The notes: generated from the letters alone by a model not told the origin. A DNA stretch of 64,000 nt from Cerasicoccus sp. TK19100 (GCF_027257155.1 NZ_JAPWDU010000004.1:186001-250000); one strand, 5' to 3'; counted from the stretch's first letter, positions 54,423-64,000 are shown. A program made the numbers and translations.

Positions 54423-57236
54423 ATGCGTTGGCTCAACTTACTCGGGCGGGGAATCCATTACGTGATCAACACGTTTTTGGCCCTGCTGTTTTGCCTACTC
54501 GCATGCACTGCGGTCGCCCTGCTCAAGTATAACGAGCTGCCCGTGCCCCCGCAGTTGGTGGAACTGCTCAACAAAGAAGCGGACAAAGTCGGGCTGAAGA
54601 TAAAATACGACCGCCTGGAGCTCGATGTGCGCGGCATGCTCTTCGCGCACGGCCTGAAGGTTTTCGCCAAGGGCAACTCCGAAGCCGTGATTGAGTGCGA
54701 CTCGCTCATGGTAGAAATCAGCCTGCTGAGCGCATTACTGGGCGACATCACGCCGACCGAAGTTTCCCTGGAGAATGGCACATTTTACTCGCCCGCGGTT
54801 ATCTCCCCAACCGGCCAGCGCGAAGAGCTCATCAAGAAGCTATACGTCAACTTAACGCGCAAAGCACAAAACTGGTCCATCAATACCTTTATCCTGGAAG
54901 CCCTCGGCGCGCGGGCGCAGCTCTCGGGTAACTTCTTTACTCCACTGCCCGGTCTGGATTCGGACCCCAAGAGTGACGAGCCACCCAACATCACCGGCCT
55001 CTATGTCGAAACTTGCCGGGAGATGTTTGACCTGCAGGACGTTTTTAAGCGCTTTGAAAACTGCATCCTCACCGTCGAACTGGAAAACGAGCGTAACGGC
55101 CCCCTGTTGATTAGCGCCCAAGCCTACATCGATGGCTACTTTGATCAAGCGACCAAGGTCGAGTACGGTGCAGCCAATATCCTGGCCAAAGCCAGCCTCG
55201 GTGAAGACGGCATCTTGCGCGCAGATGGCCCGGGGCGGCTCATTCTCGACGGCCTCAAGTGGCGCGACGACGTGAAAACCGGCTTTACCGAAGCGCACAT
55301 CCGACTGAATAACGGCGTGAAGGGCTTCTCCGAATTGCCCATCTACGCCGAACTTTACTCCTATAATATCGAGGCGTGGGGCATGCCGTTTGACGGTGCC
55401 TTCGCGGTGCTCGACATGAATGATTTTGAGCAAACCGGCCGCGTCAAAGGCGATGTCATGGTAAAAGCCGAGCGCAACTGGATGGCGTTCAAAGGGCACT
55501 TCAACCCCAAGGACGAATCCGGCCACATTAAGATGCGCGCGCGCTGGAACCCGAAATTCATCCTGCTATGCAGTGCCTTGCCCAAGGACGACATCCCGGA
55601 TAATGTCGACGTGAAAGGCCGCCCCTACTGGCAGGCCGAGGTTAAGCTGGAGCCCGGCCTAAAGCCCACGCACTCCCAGTTTGAGGTGACCATGGATGAC
55701 GTCGTTTACGAAGACATCATCCTGGAAGCCGCGCACATCGAGGGCAGCATCACCAAAGAGGCGCTCAATCTGTATCAGGTAGATTTATACGCCGCCGAGT
55801 ATCAGGTAACGGGCAACTACTACCAGCGCTTCGCCGACAGCTACTACCACTTTCAAAGCGAGGGCACCGTCTGGCCGCACCTGCTCAACGAGCTCATCGA
55901 CGAAGACTGGTGGACCGAACTCTGGCAGGAAATCAAGTTCAACGGCCCTCCCCCGCACGCTGCCATCGAGATGTCGGGCAAGTTCGGCATCGACGGTGCC
56001 GAAAACCGGATCTACGGCTCGGCCAGCCTGGAAAATGCGACCTACATGGGCCAGACTGTCGACCAAGCCTTTACCCGTATCTGGCAAACGCCCAAGACGC
56101 TCGACCTCTTCGACTTCGCAATCAAAACCCCCAACGGCGACGCCTCAGTCAATATCCACTGGACCTATTTGCCCAACGACGAGGAGAAGTTTCTCTCCTT
56201 CCTCGCTCACACACACGTGCCGCTGGTGGAAGGTGCGACCATCGCCACGGAGGACGCAGTCCCGATCGCCAAGATGTTCCCCACCAAGGTGACGCCCTCC
56301 CTCGCGTTGGCCGGCCTCGTCTATGGTGACCACTCCGAGCATCCGGGCGATTTCTACTTAAAAACACACGCGCTGTTCCCCGGCCGCTTTGAGTTCGAAG
56401 ATATCTATTTCGACAGCGGCAACTTCATGGTCGAGGTCACTCCACAGGAAATCATCGTCACCGATGGCGATTTCAGCCTCGCTGGCGGCAAGGCGCTTCT
56501 GGAAACCACCGTCGAGCGCCAGCCCAAGGACGAGTATTACGTCAAAAGCGCCAAGATCGACATCCAGGACGCCACGCTTTATAAACTCTACCAGGCGATC
56601 CCCTTCCTCCGGGTGGCCAAGGCGAAGCAAGACGCAGTAGAGCGGATCCAGCAGGCAAAGCAGAAGGATAAAAAAGACAAACAGAAGCCCTTCGAAGAAC
56701 GCTACGCGGGCAATGTCAACCTGACCTTCAATACTCATGGCCAACTGCCGGAGTTGAGCTCATTCATCGGCAAAGGCCGACTGGAACTAACCGATGCAAA
56801 CCTCGGGCAGCTCCACCTCCTCGGCGGCCTTTCGAGCTTCCTGTATTCGATTGGTCTGCATTTGGGCACGCTGAACTTCAACGCCGCCAGCGCCGACTTC
56901 ACCCTCGCACGCAGCAACCTCTACATTCCCAATGGACGCATCACCGGTGCCACGGGGGAAATCGCCGCCAATGGGAACTTCGACGTCGATAACGAAAACC
57001 TCAACGTCATGTTGACGGTTCACCCGTTGGGCAATGTGCAACTACCCATCGTCAGCCAGATGCTTTACGTGCTCAGCCCGCTGGCCAACACCTTCGAAGT
57101 CGAGCTCTCGGGCACATTGACCGCGCCAAAATACAATGTCAAAGTCCAGCCTCTGGGGATCTTCACCGGCCAGGAAAAAGTCCAAGACAAAAACGCGGAC
57201 TTGATTCAACCCGCCTCGGAGAAAGATTCACAATAG
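54423..57236 (+). CDS. AsmA/YhdP-like envelope protein
   Basis: A 937-residue protein with an N-terminal membrane anchor (about 15-37) and a very long periplasmic beta-rich part. The C-terminal 200 residues have the AsmA_2/DUF3971-like pattern (LSSFIGKGRLELTDANLGQL, GEIAANGNFDVDNENLNVML). Such proteins are proposed to bridge inner and outer membrane and carry lipid. It starts 62 bp after the DUF4340 gene, possibly in the same operon, and its last 31 bases overlap the end of the convergent gene at 57206. Confidence 0.82.
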   Translation: MRWLNLLGRGIHYVINTFLALLFCLLACTAVALLKYNELPVPPQLVELLNKEADKVGLKIKYDRLELDVRGMLFAHGLKVFAKGNSEAVIECDSLMVEISLLSALLGDITPTEVSLENGTFYSPAVISPTGQREELIKKLYVNLTRKAQNWSINTFILEALGARAQLSGNFFTPLPGLDSDPKSDEPPNITGLYVETCREMFDLQDVFKRFENCILTVELENERNGPLLISAQAYIDGYFDQATKVEYGAANILAKASLGEDGILRADGPGRLILDGLKWRDDVKTGFTEAHIRLNNGVKGFSELPIYAELYSYNIEAWGMPFDGAFAVLDMNDFEQTGRVKGDVMVKAERNWMAFKGHFNPKDESGHIKMRARWNPKFILLCSALPKDDIPDNVDVKGRPYWQAEVKLEPGLKPTHSQFEVTMDDVVYEDIILEAAHIEGSITKEALNLYQVDLYAAEYQVTGNYYQRFADSYYHFQSEGTVWPHLLNELIDEDWWTELWQEIKFNGPPPHAAIEMSGKFGIDGAENRIYGSASLENATYMGQTVDQAFTRIWQTPKTLDLFDFAIKTPNGDASVNIHWTYLPNDEEKFLSFLAHTHVPLVEGATIATEDAVPIAKMFPTKVTPSLALAGLVYGDHSEHPGDFYLKTHALFPGRFEFEDIYFDSGNFMVEVTPQEIIVTDGDFSLAGGKALLETTVERQPKDEYYVKSAKIDIQDATLYKLYQAIPFLRVAKAKQDAVERIQQAKQKDKKDKQKPFEERYAGNVNLTFNTHGQLPELSSFIGKGRLELTDANLGQLHLLGGLSSFLYSIGLHLGTLNFNAASADFTLARSNLYIPNGRITGATGEIAANGNFDVDNENLNVMLTVHPLGNVQLPIVSQMLYVLSPLANTFEVELSGTLTAPKYNVKVQPLGIFTGQEKVQDKNADLIQPASEKDSQ

Positions 57237-57592
57237 CGGATGGCCTCGTTCATCCGGGTCACGTTGATCTTGCGGATGGACTTAAGATGAAACTGATCAG
57301 TGATCTTCGTCCCCTGGTCATCCCAATCGTCCTTGAAGATACGAATAATCTGCCCAACCGACGTCCGCTCGTAGTCCGCCCATAGCTGCCGCAGCTCATC
57401 AATGGCGTCCAGAACATTGCCCGTCATTTCCCGCGTATCGACGATGAGGCTGATCGGTTCGTCGAACAATTCAAGCAGCGGAATAATCTCTAACCGTAGT
57501 TCATTCACGGCCTGCCCGTTAATGTGCCCGCAAAGATTCAGAAGAATGTATTTTTTCTCCAGATTGCTGGTGATGAGGAACTGCTTTTCCAT
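57206..57592 (-). CDS. Hypothetical STAS-like small protein
   Basis: A 128-residue soluble protein starting MEKQFLITSNLEKKYILLNL. The pattern (YILLNLCGHINGQAVNELRL, PISLIVDTREMTGNVLDAID) resembles a STAS or SpoIIAA-like alpha/beta fold, but the assignment is weak. The ATG at 57592 was chosen; the frame extends 21 codons upstream without a better signal. Its 3' end overlaps the AsmA-like gene by 31 bp in convergent orientation. Confidence 0.65.
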   Translation of the reverse strand: MEKQFLITSNLEKKYILLNLCGHINGQAVNELRLEIIPLLELFDEPISLIVDTREMTGNVLDAIDELRQLWADYERTSVGQIIRIFKDDWDDQGTKITDQFHLKSIRKINVTRMNEAIRYCESFSEAG

Positions 57593-58015
57593 CGTAATAA
57601 AGGTATGACATGCAGTTAGCGATTTCCCTTCCAATTTTTTCACGTTCCATGCCACCGGGATGCAGACTTCAGTCTAGCCTTGAGCAAAACGCCCCAGATG
57701 AACGAACCAATCAAACCCTTCCACGCTAAAATCGTTACCAAAAGTGCGAAAAATAAGCCATCTAGCCCAGCAATGGCCCACACGGGATTCGCCCCAATCT
57801 ATCGTGCAAAAACGTGCCCCAGCCTGCACCTTGCACGAGTCCGGGCAGGAAAATGGCGGGCATTTTTAGGATTTTCCCCAGCAAAATAGCTCGGCTCTAA
57901 GTGTATTTTCTGTGAAAAATAGTCATTGCGCCATCTGCAAAGGCTAGCCTAGTCTTTGGCGCTTTTACATCCCCAGGATCTAGCCGCGACCTGTTCGCAC
58001 ACTATTCAATTGCTT
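57593..58015. other. Gap upstream of accB
   Basis: No confident gene, RNA or repeat seen. It must contain the accB promoter. A 69-codon frame at 57680 on the plus strand has unspecific composition and was not accepted. Confidence 0.5.
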
Positions 58016-58474
58016 ATGGACATTAAGGAGATCAAACAGATCGTTGAACTGATGAAGCGTTCGGACCTCACCGATTTCGAAATCGAGGAAAAAGACCTGA
58101 AGCTTCGCATCAGCCGCAACTCTGGCGTTGTGGTAAGCGCTCCGGCGCCTGCCCCGATCGCCGCCGCACCCGCGCCGGTCGCCGCCGCACCGGCCGACAG
58201 CCAAGCTCCTGCCGCCGCTCCCAAAGACGAGCCCGGCGTCACGATTATCAAGTCGCCCATGGTCGGCACCTTCTACCGCTCGCCGAATCCGGACAGTAAG
58301 CCGTTCGCCGATGTCGGCACGAAGGTAAAGGCTGACTCCGTCGTCTGCATCATCGAGGCGATGAAGGTCATGAACGAGATCAATGCCGAACTCTCCGGCA
58401 CGATCGTCGACATCCTCGTGGAAAACGGCCAGGCCGTCGAATACGGTCAGCCACTGTTCAAGGTAAAGGCTTAA
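58016..58474 (+). CDS. accB: Biotin carboxyl carrier protein of acetyl-CoA carboxylase
   Basis: A 152-residue carrier that shuttles carboxybiotin between AccC and the carboxyltransferase. The N-terminal helical part is [20 protein letters not shown], an Ala/Pro linker runs at 40-70, and the biotinyl domain is at 75-152 with biotinylated Lys117 in EAMKVMNEI. The ATG at 58016 gives the standard family start. accC follows 54 bp downstream. The biotin is attached by the BirA encoded at 44766. Confidence 0.97.
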   Translation: MDIKEIKQIVELMKRSDLTDFEIEEKDLKLRISRNSGVVVSAPAPAPIAAAPAPVAAAPADSQAPAAAPKDEPGVTIIKSPMVGTFYRSPNPDSKPFADVGTKVKADSVVCIIEAMKVMNEINAELSGTIVDILVENGQAVEYGQPLFKVKA

Positions 58475-58528
58475 CGAATTCCCCGGAAGCGCGCCGTTGG
58501 CAAATGTCTTCGGCGTGCGCATTTACCC

Positions 58529-59908
58529 ATGATTCAAAAGATACTCATTGCCAACCGTGGCGAAATTGCACTGCGCGTCGTCCGCGCCGCGCGCGAACTC
58601 GGCATCCGCACCCTGGCGGTTTACTCCGAGGCGGACGAACAATCGCTGCACGTCCAACTGGCCGACGAAGCCATTTGCATCGGGCCGGCACCCTCTTCGG
58701 AGAGCTACCTGAAGGCCGACCGCATCATCAGCGCGGCTGAGATTGCCGACGTTGACGCCATTCACCCGGGCTTCGGCTTCCTCTCAGAAAACGCTGAATT
58801 CGCTGAGCAGTGCGAGAGCTGCAATATCAAGTTTATCGGGCCAAAGTCGGAAACCATCCGCCTGATGGGAGACAAGGCTATGGCCAAGGAAGTCGCCAAG
58901 CGCGCCAAAGCCCCCATTATTCCGGGTAGCGATGGCCCAATCAGCGACGAAAAAGAAGCCATCAAGATCGCCAAGTCGATCGGCTTTCCAGTCATTATCA
59001 AGGCAGTCGCTGGCGGTGGTGGTAAAGGCATGCGCTTGGCCCACAACGCCATGGCATTCGCCAAGGAGTTCAATGCTGCGCGCATTGAGGCTGAAAAAGC
59101 CTTCGGCAACGGCGATGTTTACATTGAAAAATACATCGAGGAGCCGCGCCATATCGAGTTTCAAATTCTCGCCGACGAGCACGGGAAGGTCATACACCTG
59201 GGTGAGCGCGATTGCTCCGTGCAGCGCCGTTACCAGAAGCTGATCGAGGAATCACCCTCCCCCTATTTAACCGAAAAGCTCCGCGCCAAGATGGGTGCTG
59301 CCGCCGTGCGCATTGCCCAGGAGTGTGACTACCAGAACGCTGGCACGATCGAATTCCTCGTCGATAAAAACGGCGACTTTTACTTCATCGAAATGAACGC
59401 CCGTATTCAGGTAGAGCACGGCGTCACCGAAGAAGTCACTGGCTTTGACCTCGTGAAGCGCCAGATCCGCATCGCCAGCGGCGAACCGCTTGAGCTGGAG
59501 CAAAAGGACGTCAAAATCCTCCGCCACTGCATCGAGTGCCGCATCAACGCCGAGGACCCGACCCGCAATTTCGCGCCCAGCCCGGGTGAGGTAAAATTCT
59601 ACTACACCCCCGGCGGCCACGGCGTGCGAATCGACTCTCACGTCTATCAGGGCTACATTGTCCCGCCGTATTACGACAGCATGGTCGCCAAGCTGATGGT
59701 GCACGGCAAGACGCGTGAGATCGCCATGGACCGCATGTATCGCGCGCTCAACGAATACATGATCCGCGGCATCAAGACCACCATTCCGTTCTGCGCCGCC
59801 GTCATGAAAGACCCCGTCTTCCGCAGCGGCGACGTCACCACAAAATATATCGAAGAGTTCCTCAGCCGCACGCCGCGGGACGTCTTCACCATCGACGATT
59901 CGATGTAA
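58529..59908 (+). CDS. accC: Biotin carboxylase subunit of acetyl-CoA carboxylase
   Basis: Carboxylates biotin on AccB with bicarbonate and ATP, the first half of malonyl-CoA formation. The 459-residue protein has [20 protein letters not shown], the ATP-grasp Gly loop [32 protein letters not shown] and [20 protein letters not shown]. It is a canonical length. The carboxyltransferase genes accA and accD are not in this window. Confidence 0.98.
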   Translation: MIQKILIANRGEIALRVVRAARELGIRTLAVYSEADEQSLHVQLADEAICIGPAPSSESYLKADRIISAAEIADVDAIHPGFGFLSENAEFAEQCESCNIKFIGPKSETIRLMGDKAMAKEVAKRAKAPIIPGSDGPISDEKEAIKIAKSIGFPVIIKAVAGGGGKGMRLAHNAMAFAKEFNAARIEAEKAFGNGDVYIEKYIEEPRHIEFQILADEHGKVIHLGERDCSVQRRYQKLIEESPSPYLTEKLRAKMGAAAVRIAQECDYQNAGTIEFLVDKNGDFYFIEMNARIQVEHGVTEEVTGFDLVKRQIRIASGEPLELEQKDVKILRHCIECRINAEDPTRNFAPSPGEVKFYYTPGGHGVRIDSHVYQGYIVPPYYDSMVAKLMVHGKTREIAMDRMYRALNEYMIRGIKTTIPFCAAVMKDPVFRSGDVTTKYIEEFLSRTPRDVFTIDDSM

Positions 59909-60011
59909 ATAATCGGGAGCAAAGTCCAATTCCACCGGTCGCATTTTTCGTGATCAGGGATTGAACACCCGCCGTTTTTCCGTAAACATTTGGATATAAA
60001 CCAATAATATC

Positions 60012-60470
60012 ATGCCAGCGAAAAAGAAAGCCGAAGCGCCGGTAGACGAACCGGATCCACACACCATTCCCGTCCCGACTGAAGAAAGCGATGCAGTCGA
60101 CGAGATTAAAATCACCTTCCAGGTCGTCGCCAACATCGTGAAAATGTCCACGATGGAGGTCGATGGCGTCTATTCCGTCAAGGACGGCTCCGACGGCATT
60201 TGGGAAACCTTTGGCGGTCGCAAGAGCGAAAAAGGCGTCGAAGTCATCGAAGACGAGGCTGGCGAGTATGTCATTAAAATCCACGTCGAGTTGCTCTTTG
60301 GCGTGAAACTCGCTGAAACTGCTAAGATCATCCAGCAGCACGTTCGCGATCAGGTCGAAACCATGACCGGCAAGAGCGTCAGCAAGGTGGATGTTTATAT
60401 TGACGGCGTTCGCGAAGTGGCGGCCAAGGTCGAGGAAAAGGATTCCTGGAACCCACCCCACACCGACTAG
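60012..60470 (+). CDS. Asp23/Gls24 family envelope stress protein
   Basis: A 152-residue cytoplasmic protein with the Asp23 core IKITFQVVANIVKMSTMEVD, GVEVIEDEAGEYVIKIHVEL and VDVYIDGVREVAAKVEEKD. In Gram-positive bacteria this family forms a layer under the membrane through the anchor AmaP. The next gene, 6 bp downstream, encodes an AmaP-like protein, so a similar pair is likely here in a didermic cell. Confidence 0.88.
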   Translation: MPAKKKAEAPVDEPDPHTIPVPTEESDAVDEIKITFQVVANIVKMSTMEVDGVYSVKDGSDGIWETFGGRKSEKGVEVIEDEAGEYVIKIHVELLFGVKLAETAKIIQQHVRDQVETMTGKSVSKVDVYIDGVREVAAKVEEKDSWNPPHTD

Positions 60471-60476
60471 TAATTT

Positions 60477-61289
60477 ATGGATATCGACATCAAGCAAAAG
60501 CTGCTCGACTTATACCACGCGACTTTCTCGATCGAGAATCCGCAGTGGTGGTATTGGTGGCTGGGCGCTGCAGGCGTCATTCTGGTGTTGATTCTCCTGT
60601 TCCGCATTCGCAATTCCGGGAAGAACTTTCGTGTTTTCCGGGACGAAAGCGGTGTGGCGGAAACGACGAACGCCGCATTGCGCGACCTGGTCCGCATTGC
60701 GTGTGATGGCGTCGAAACCGCCAGCAAACCGAAGATTCATTTTAAAAAGAAGCACGGTCGCATCAATGTCGACATCCGCGCCAAGCTCTATCAGGGCCAG
60801 CGCCTCGGCGAAGTGCGTGACCAAATGCGCCGCCGCGTAACCAAGATTTTCCAGGACACGCACGGCATCCTCGTAGGCGACGTAAGCTTCACTGCTACCG
60901 GCTTTAAAAAGAGCAGCAATGCACCGGCACTTGGCCACGACTTTGACGAACCGGAGCCCAAGCCAGTCGTCATCACCGAGGCCCCCAAGGCTGAGCCTAA
61001 AGCCGAGCCGGCTCCAGAGAAAAAGCCTGCCTTTGGCAGCGCTTCACTCAAGCAGCCCGAAGGCCCCAAGCCCAGCAAAGAAGAGCCGAAGGACGAACCT
61101 GCTGAAGAGGCTGAACCCAAGAAAAAGGGTGGCCTGTTCGGCGGCTTCGGCAGCAAGAAAAACCAGCCTGCCTTCATCGAAGAAGCGCCCAAGAAAGATG
61201 CTGGTGACCCGCTGGAAGATGACGAGTTTTCAGCACTGTTGGCCGAAAACGATGACCTTGCGGACAAGAAGTCCGAGGACAAAAAGTAG
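60477..61289 (+). CDS. AmaP-like membrane anchor protein
   Basis: A 270-residue protein. A single membrane segment lies at about 22-42 (WWLGAAGVILVLILLFRI) and an Asp23-like alpha/beta region at about 50-150 (VAETTNAALRDLVRIACDGV, INVDIRAKLYQGQRLGEVRD). A long Pro/Lys/Glu/Ala-rich tail follows, ending in an acidic stretch. Canonical AmaP has two membrane segments and a short tail, so this is a variant. It follows the Asp23 gene after 6 bp and precedes thiE by 2 bp. Confidence 0.78.
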   Translation: MDIDIKQKLLDLYHATFSIENPQWWYWWLGAAGVILVLILLFRIRNSGKNFRVFRDESGVAETTNAALRDLVRIACDGVETASKPKIHFKKKHGRINVDIRAKLYQGQRLGEVRDQMRRRVTKIFQDTHGILVGDVSFTATGFKKSSNAPALGHDFDEPEPKPVVITEAPKAEPKAEPAPEKKPAFGSASLKQPEGPKPSKEEPKDEPAEEAEPKKKGGLFGGFGSKKNQPAFIEEAPKKDAGDPLEDDEFSALLAENDDLADKKSEDKK

Positions 61290-61291
61290 GC

Positions 61292-61936
61292 TTGGCCATG
61301 CAATCCCTCTGGCCGACGCCACCGCGTGTCTACGGTATTCTCGACACCGGCTATGTAACTCCGCAGGACTGGGTTACCAAATGTCAGGCACTGCTCGATG
61401 GCGGCGCGGACATCATTCAACTCCGCGCCAAGGGAACCACTCGCGCCCTGCGCCGTGAGCTGCTGGAATCGATATTACCTCTTATCGCACTAAGCCCGAC
61501 CCCGCTCGTGCTCAATGACGATTGGGAGCTCGCGCTGGAGTATGACCATATCGGCGTCCATGTCGGCCAGGACGACACGCCTGTTGCGGAGGTCCGCTCA
61601 GCGCTCGGCCCCGACCGCGTGCTTGGACTTTCCACGCACTCCCCTGCTCAAGCCGACGCCGCAATAGCCATCGCCGAGCAGCTAACCTATTTCGCCGTTG
61701 GCCCGGTGTTCGCCACCCAAACCAAGCCGGACTACACACCGGTTGGGCTTGAGCTGGTTAGCTATGTCGCCGGGCGCAAGCCGTCCCTACCGTGGTTTTG
61801 CATCGGCGGCGTAAGCCGCGCCAATGCAAAGCAAGTCATTGCGGCGGGAGCTGAAGCGCTTGTCGCGGTGTCCGATCTGCTCTGCGCCGAAAACACCGCG
61901 ACCGCCGTCCAAGAACTGCGAGCAACGTTCGCTTAA
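61292..61936 (+). CDS. thiE: Thiamine phosphate synthase
   Basis: Couples the thiazole and pyrimidine phosphates of thiamine. The 214-residue TIM barrel has IIQLRAKG, LVLNDDWELA, HIGVHVGQDD, GLSTHSPAQA, FAVGPVFATQTKP and WFCIGGVS, which match ThiE closely and TenI less well. It is the last gene of the asp23-amaP-thiE run; no other thiamine gene is adjacent. It overlaps the convergent galM stop by 4 bp. Confidence 0.88.
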   Translation: MAMQSLWPTPPRVYGILDTGYVTPQDWVTKCQALLDGGADIIQLRAKGTTRALRRELLESILPLIALSPTPLVLNDDWELALEYDHIGVHVGQDDTPVAEVRSALGPDRVLGLSTHSPAQADAAIAIAEQLTYFAVGPVFATQTKPDYTPVGLELVSYVAGRKPSLPWFCIGGVSRANAKQVIAAGAEALVAVSDLLCAENTATAVQELRATFA

Positions 61937-62976
61937 GCCTCAACGCCGAAGCGGTAAATCGTCGTCGAGGTAAAGTTCTCCCCGGGGCGAATTACCCCCA
62001 CACCAAGCTCCGGACTGTTGACCGAATCCGGGTATTCCTGCGCCTCCAGGCAAACGCCGCTGTATTGGACGTAGCTGCCAGTCTTGCCTGGCTCGCCATC
62101 TTCCATTTGGGCGCTGGTGTAAAACTGCAGATAGGGCTCCGTCGTGAGCGCTTCGAGCGTGCGGCCACTTTTTGGCTCGCGAACGCGGGCCACCAGACGC
62201 GGTTCAGCCGTGCGCCCCTCGGGCAGGAAGTAACCGTCGCCGTGCCCCTCATGCAGCCCGCTCAATCGGTCCGCGATCACTGCCGGCTTGCGAAAATCAT
62301 TGGCCTGCCCTTCCACGGAACGCTTCTCACCAAGCAGAGTCATCTCCTGGTCACATACCGCAACTTCATTAGCGAGAATCTGGATTTCGTGGTCCAAAAT
62401 GGTCCCCTCGCCCTGGCCCTTCAGGTTGAAATAGCTATGATTGGTCACCACCAGCGGCGTCGCCTTATCGGTGCTGAACTGGTAATCAATGACCAGCTCG
62501 TCCTCATCGGTCAGAGAATAATCCACGCGGCAGTCAACATTGCCCGGATAGCCATTAGCACCATCCGGATCACGGTGCGTCAGGCGGAGCTTGTCCTGTC
62601 CGCTTTCAGAAACGACCTCGGCATTCCACAGGATTTTGTCGAATCCAACGAGCCCGCCGTGCAGGTGGTTGGGCTCGTTGTTAATCACGAGAGAATAGTC
62701 CTCACCGTCGATCGAGAATTTGCCATGCGTCACCCGCCCGGCCACGCGTCCGGTGATCGCGCCAAAATACGGATGCCCCGCCAGGTAACCAGCCAGATCG
62801 GCCTTGCCCAGCGCGATGTCAGCAAAATTGCCGTCGCGATCCGGTGCCAGGATCGACACCACGATACCGCCGTAATTGGTGATCGTGACCTTAAGGCCGT
62901 GACTGTTCGTTAGCGTGAAAAGCTGAGCGGTTTCGCCGGTTGGCAAATCGCCGTAGGGGCTGGATGAGATAGGCAT
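61933..62976 (-). CDS. galM: Aldose 1-epimerase (mutarotase)
   Basis: Interconverts alpha and beta anomers of glucose or galactose. The 347-residue protein shows FTLTNSHGLKVTITNYGGIV, FGAITGRVAGRV, NNEPNHLHGGLVGFDKILWN, TNHSYFNL with catalytic His, and the C-terminal CLEAQEYPDSVNSPEL with catalytic Glu. The N-terminal portion is cytoplasmic-type with no signal peptide. It is 9 bp downstream of cstA on the minus strand. Confidence 0.95.
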   Translation of the reverse strand: MPISSSPYGDLPTGETAQLFTLTNSHGLKVTITNYGGIVVSILAPDRDGNFADIALGKADLAGYLAGHPYFGAITGRVAGRVTHGKFSIDGEDYSLVINNEPNHLHGGLVGFDKILWNAEVVSESGQDKLRLTHRDPDGANGYPGNVDCRVDYSLTDEDELVIDYQFSTDKATPLVVTNHSYFNLKGQGEGTILDHEIQILANEVAVCDQEMTLLGEKRSVEGQANDFRKPAVIADRLSGLHEGHGDGYFLPEGRTAEPRLVARVREPKSGRTLEALTTEPYLQFYTSAQMEDGEPGKTGSYVQYSGVCLEAQEYPDSVNSPELGVGVIRPGENFTSTTIYRFGVEA

Positions 62977-62985
62977 GATCGTAAA

Positions 62986-64000
62986 TTAATTGGCGGGGGC
63001 CGGTGGTGTTGGTGTGGCGTTGTTGTTGAAGACAAACTTCAATGACATACCGGCAACAAATATTCCGAGGATGAACATGGCGATGCTAATTGACGGTATC
63101 AGCCAGTTATCAGCAGAGAAATTCATCGCCATAAACACGAGCGCGGTCAGCGGACAGATCATCATGAACAGCGCGGGGATCATGACGAAATGGTAGCCGA
63201 TCCGCCGGTCCTTGAGAAAAACCATAAAAGTCACCAATGCCAGGCCCGCGATGAGTTGGTTCGTAGCTCCGAAGAGTGGCCACAGCGCCTTCCAGGCGGG
63301 CATTCCGTCAAACGACTGCAGCGCCACCAGCGCTGGCACGATGACAACACCCAGCGTGCCAAGATAACGCGCGGCCGGGCCATCCCAGCCAAACATCTCC
63401 GAGATCATAAAGCGCGTCAGCCGCGTGCATGTGTCGAGAGTCGTCAGCAAAAAAGTACTTACGGTCAGCGCCGTGAACTCTCGGCCGATCTGCTCCGGGA
63501 TGCCAAATGTGCTCATGAACACCGCCGCGCCACTGGAGAAAATTTCCACTGGCCCTTTTCCCGCCAAGTCATCTTGGCTGAAAATTGCAATCGTCGCCAA
63601 CGCAAACACAGCCAGCAATCCCTCCACCAGCATACTACCATAGGCAACCGGCTTAGCATCACTCTCGCGCTCGATCTGTTTGGAGGTCGTGCCGCTGGCA
63701 ACGAGGCTATGAAACCCACTGCAAGCCCCACAAGCTACCGTGATAAAAAGCACGGGAAACAAATAACCCACATTGGGCACGGCTGAAGAAAATCCCGTAA
63801 ACAGCGGAGCCTGTAGCGTTCGACCACTGAACAGCAGCCCCAACACCCCAACGAGCATCATGGCATAGAGAAAAATAGAGCTCAGGAAGTCCCGAGGTTG
63901 TAGTAATACATTGACCGGCAAAACAGCTGCTCCAAAGCAATAGACGACGATCAATGTGAGCCAGGTGTTCTTACCGATCCCCTCAGCCGGAAAGAAATGC
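62986..64000 (-). CDS. cstA: Carbon starvation protein CstA, N-terminus beyond window
   Basis: Partial gene: the reading frame stays open to the right edge of the window, so only the C-terminal 337 or so residues are seen. It is a polytopic inner-membrane protein with LPVNVLLQPRDFLSSIFLYA, ACGACSGFHSLVASGTTSKQ and FGATNQLIAGLALVTFMVFL, which are CstA features. CstA-type proteins import pyruvate or peptides. It appears to be upstream of galM in one transcript. Confidence 0.95.
   Translation of the reverse strand, partial: HFFPAEGIGKNTWLTLIVVYCFGAAVLPVNVLLQPRDFLSSIFLYAMMLVGVLGLLFSGRTLQAPLFTGFSSAVPNVGYLFPVLFITVACGACSGFHSLVASGTTSKQIERESDAKPVAYGSMLVEGLLAVFALATIAIFSQDDLAGKGPVEIFSSGAAVFMSTFGIPEQIGREFTALTVSTFLLTTLDTCTRLTRFMISEMFGWDGPAARYLGTLGVVIVPALVALQSFDGMPAWKALWPLFGATNQLIAGLALVTFMVFLKDRRIGYHFVMIPALFMMICPLTALVFMAMNFSADNWLIPSISIAMFILGIFVAGMSLKFVFNNNATPTPPAPAN

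Noticed and set aside
57680-57889. 69-codon frame upstream of accB
   Set aside because: Basic, unspecific composition and no family pattern; kept as non-coding.

Overview
The window is GC-rich bacterial chromosome, densely coded on both strands, most likely from a Verrucomicrobiota member of the Opitutae/Puniceicoccales type. This rests on three PEP-CTERM proteins with the C-terminal VPEP-hydrophobic-RRRR signal, a didermic envelope gene set (LpoB, AsmA-like, OmcB-like, several lipoproteins), GldA/F/G-type ABC genes with a DUF4340 partner, and an Asp23/AmaP pair beside accBC. The taxon is an inference from gene content; there is no rRNA, tRNA or phage in the window.

Layout: 1-2.6 kb holds a CbpA-type DnaJ, a stretch of short intergenic repeats, and a 21-bp-periodic array of ACTTATT heptamers directly in front of an unrecognised, internally duplicated 224-residue protein. 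2.6-8.2 kb (minus) is priA, fdhD and a YdeP-like molybdopterin oxidoreductase. 8.4-11.1 kb has an OmcB-like DUF11 lipoprotein, a Fur-family regulator without its usual metal ligands and a TPR protein. 11.1-15 kb (minus) is der, a GxxExxY gene inside 35-bp inverted repeats, an aminotransferase and an Lrp-type regulator. 15-20 kb has two tandem RcnB/CigR-like secreted proteins, a TerB-like protein, a histidine kinase and a glycosyltransferase. 20-28.6 kb has an M28 peptidase, two PEP-CTERM proteins, cysH, a CCA-adding enzyme, pyruvate dehydrogenase E2 and acs. 28.9-33 kb has an acidic membrane-anchored protein, queA and an ECF sigma/anti-sigma-like pair. 33-39.8 kb has a long inverted-repeat element, a 23-bp-periodic repeat tract and a 2021-residue PEP-CTERM protein full of SIGGGGG repeats. 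40-47 kb has yceI, a COG3014-ycfL-lpoB lipoprotein operon, nadC-birA-coaX and a methyltransferase. 47-57.6 kb has an FAD oxidoreductase and a five-gene ABC/DUF4340/AsmA-like run. 58-64 kb has accB-accC, asp23-amaP-thiE, galM and the start-truncated cstA.

The metabolic picture is an aerobic or facultative heterotroph making acetyl-CoA from pyruvate and acetate, committing it to fatty acids through accBC (biotin is attached by BirA nearby), assimilating sulfate, and exporting PEP-CTERM proteins. The most unusual material is non-coding. There are two helically phased repeat arrays, each upstream of a gene of unknown role, and at least five families of small inverted-repeat elements, including one enclosing the GxxExxY gene and one sitting just after two unrelated stop codons.
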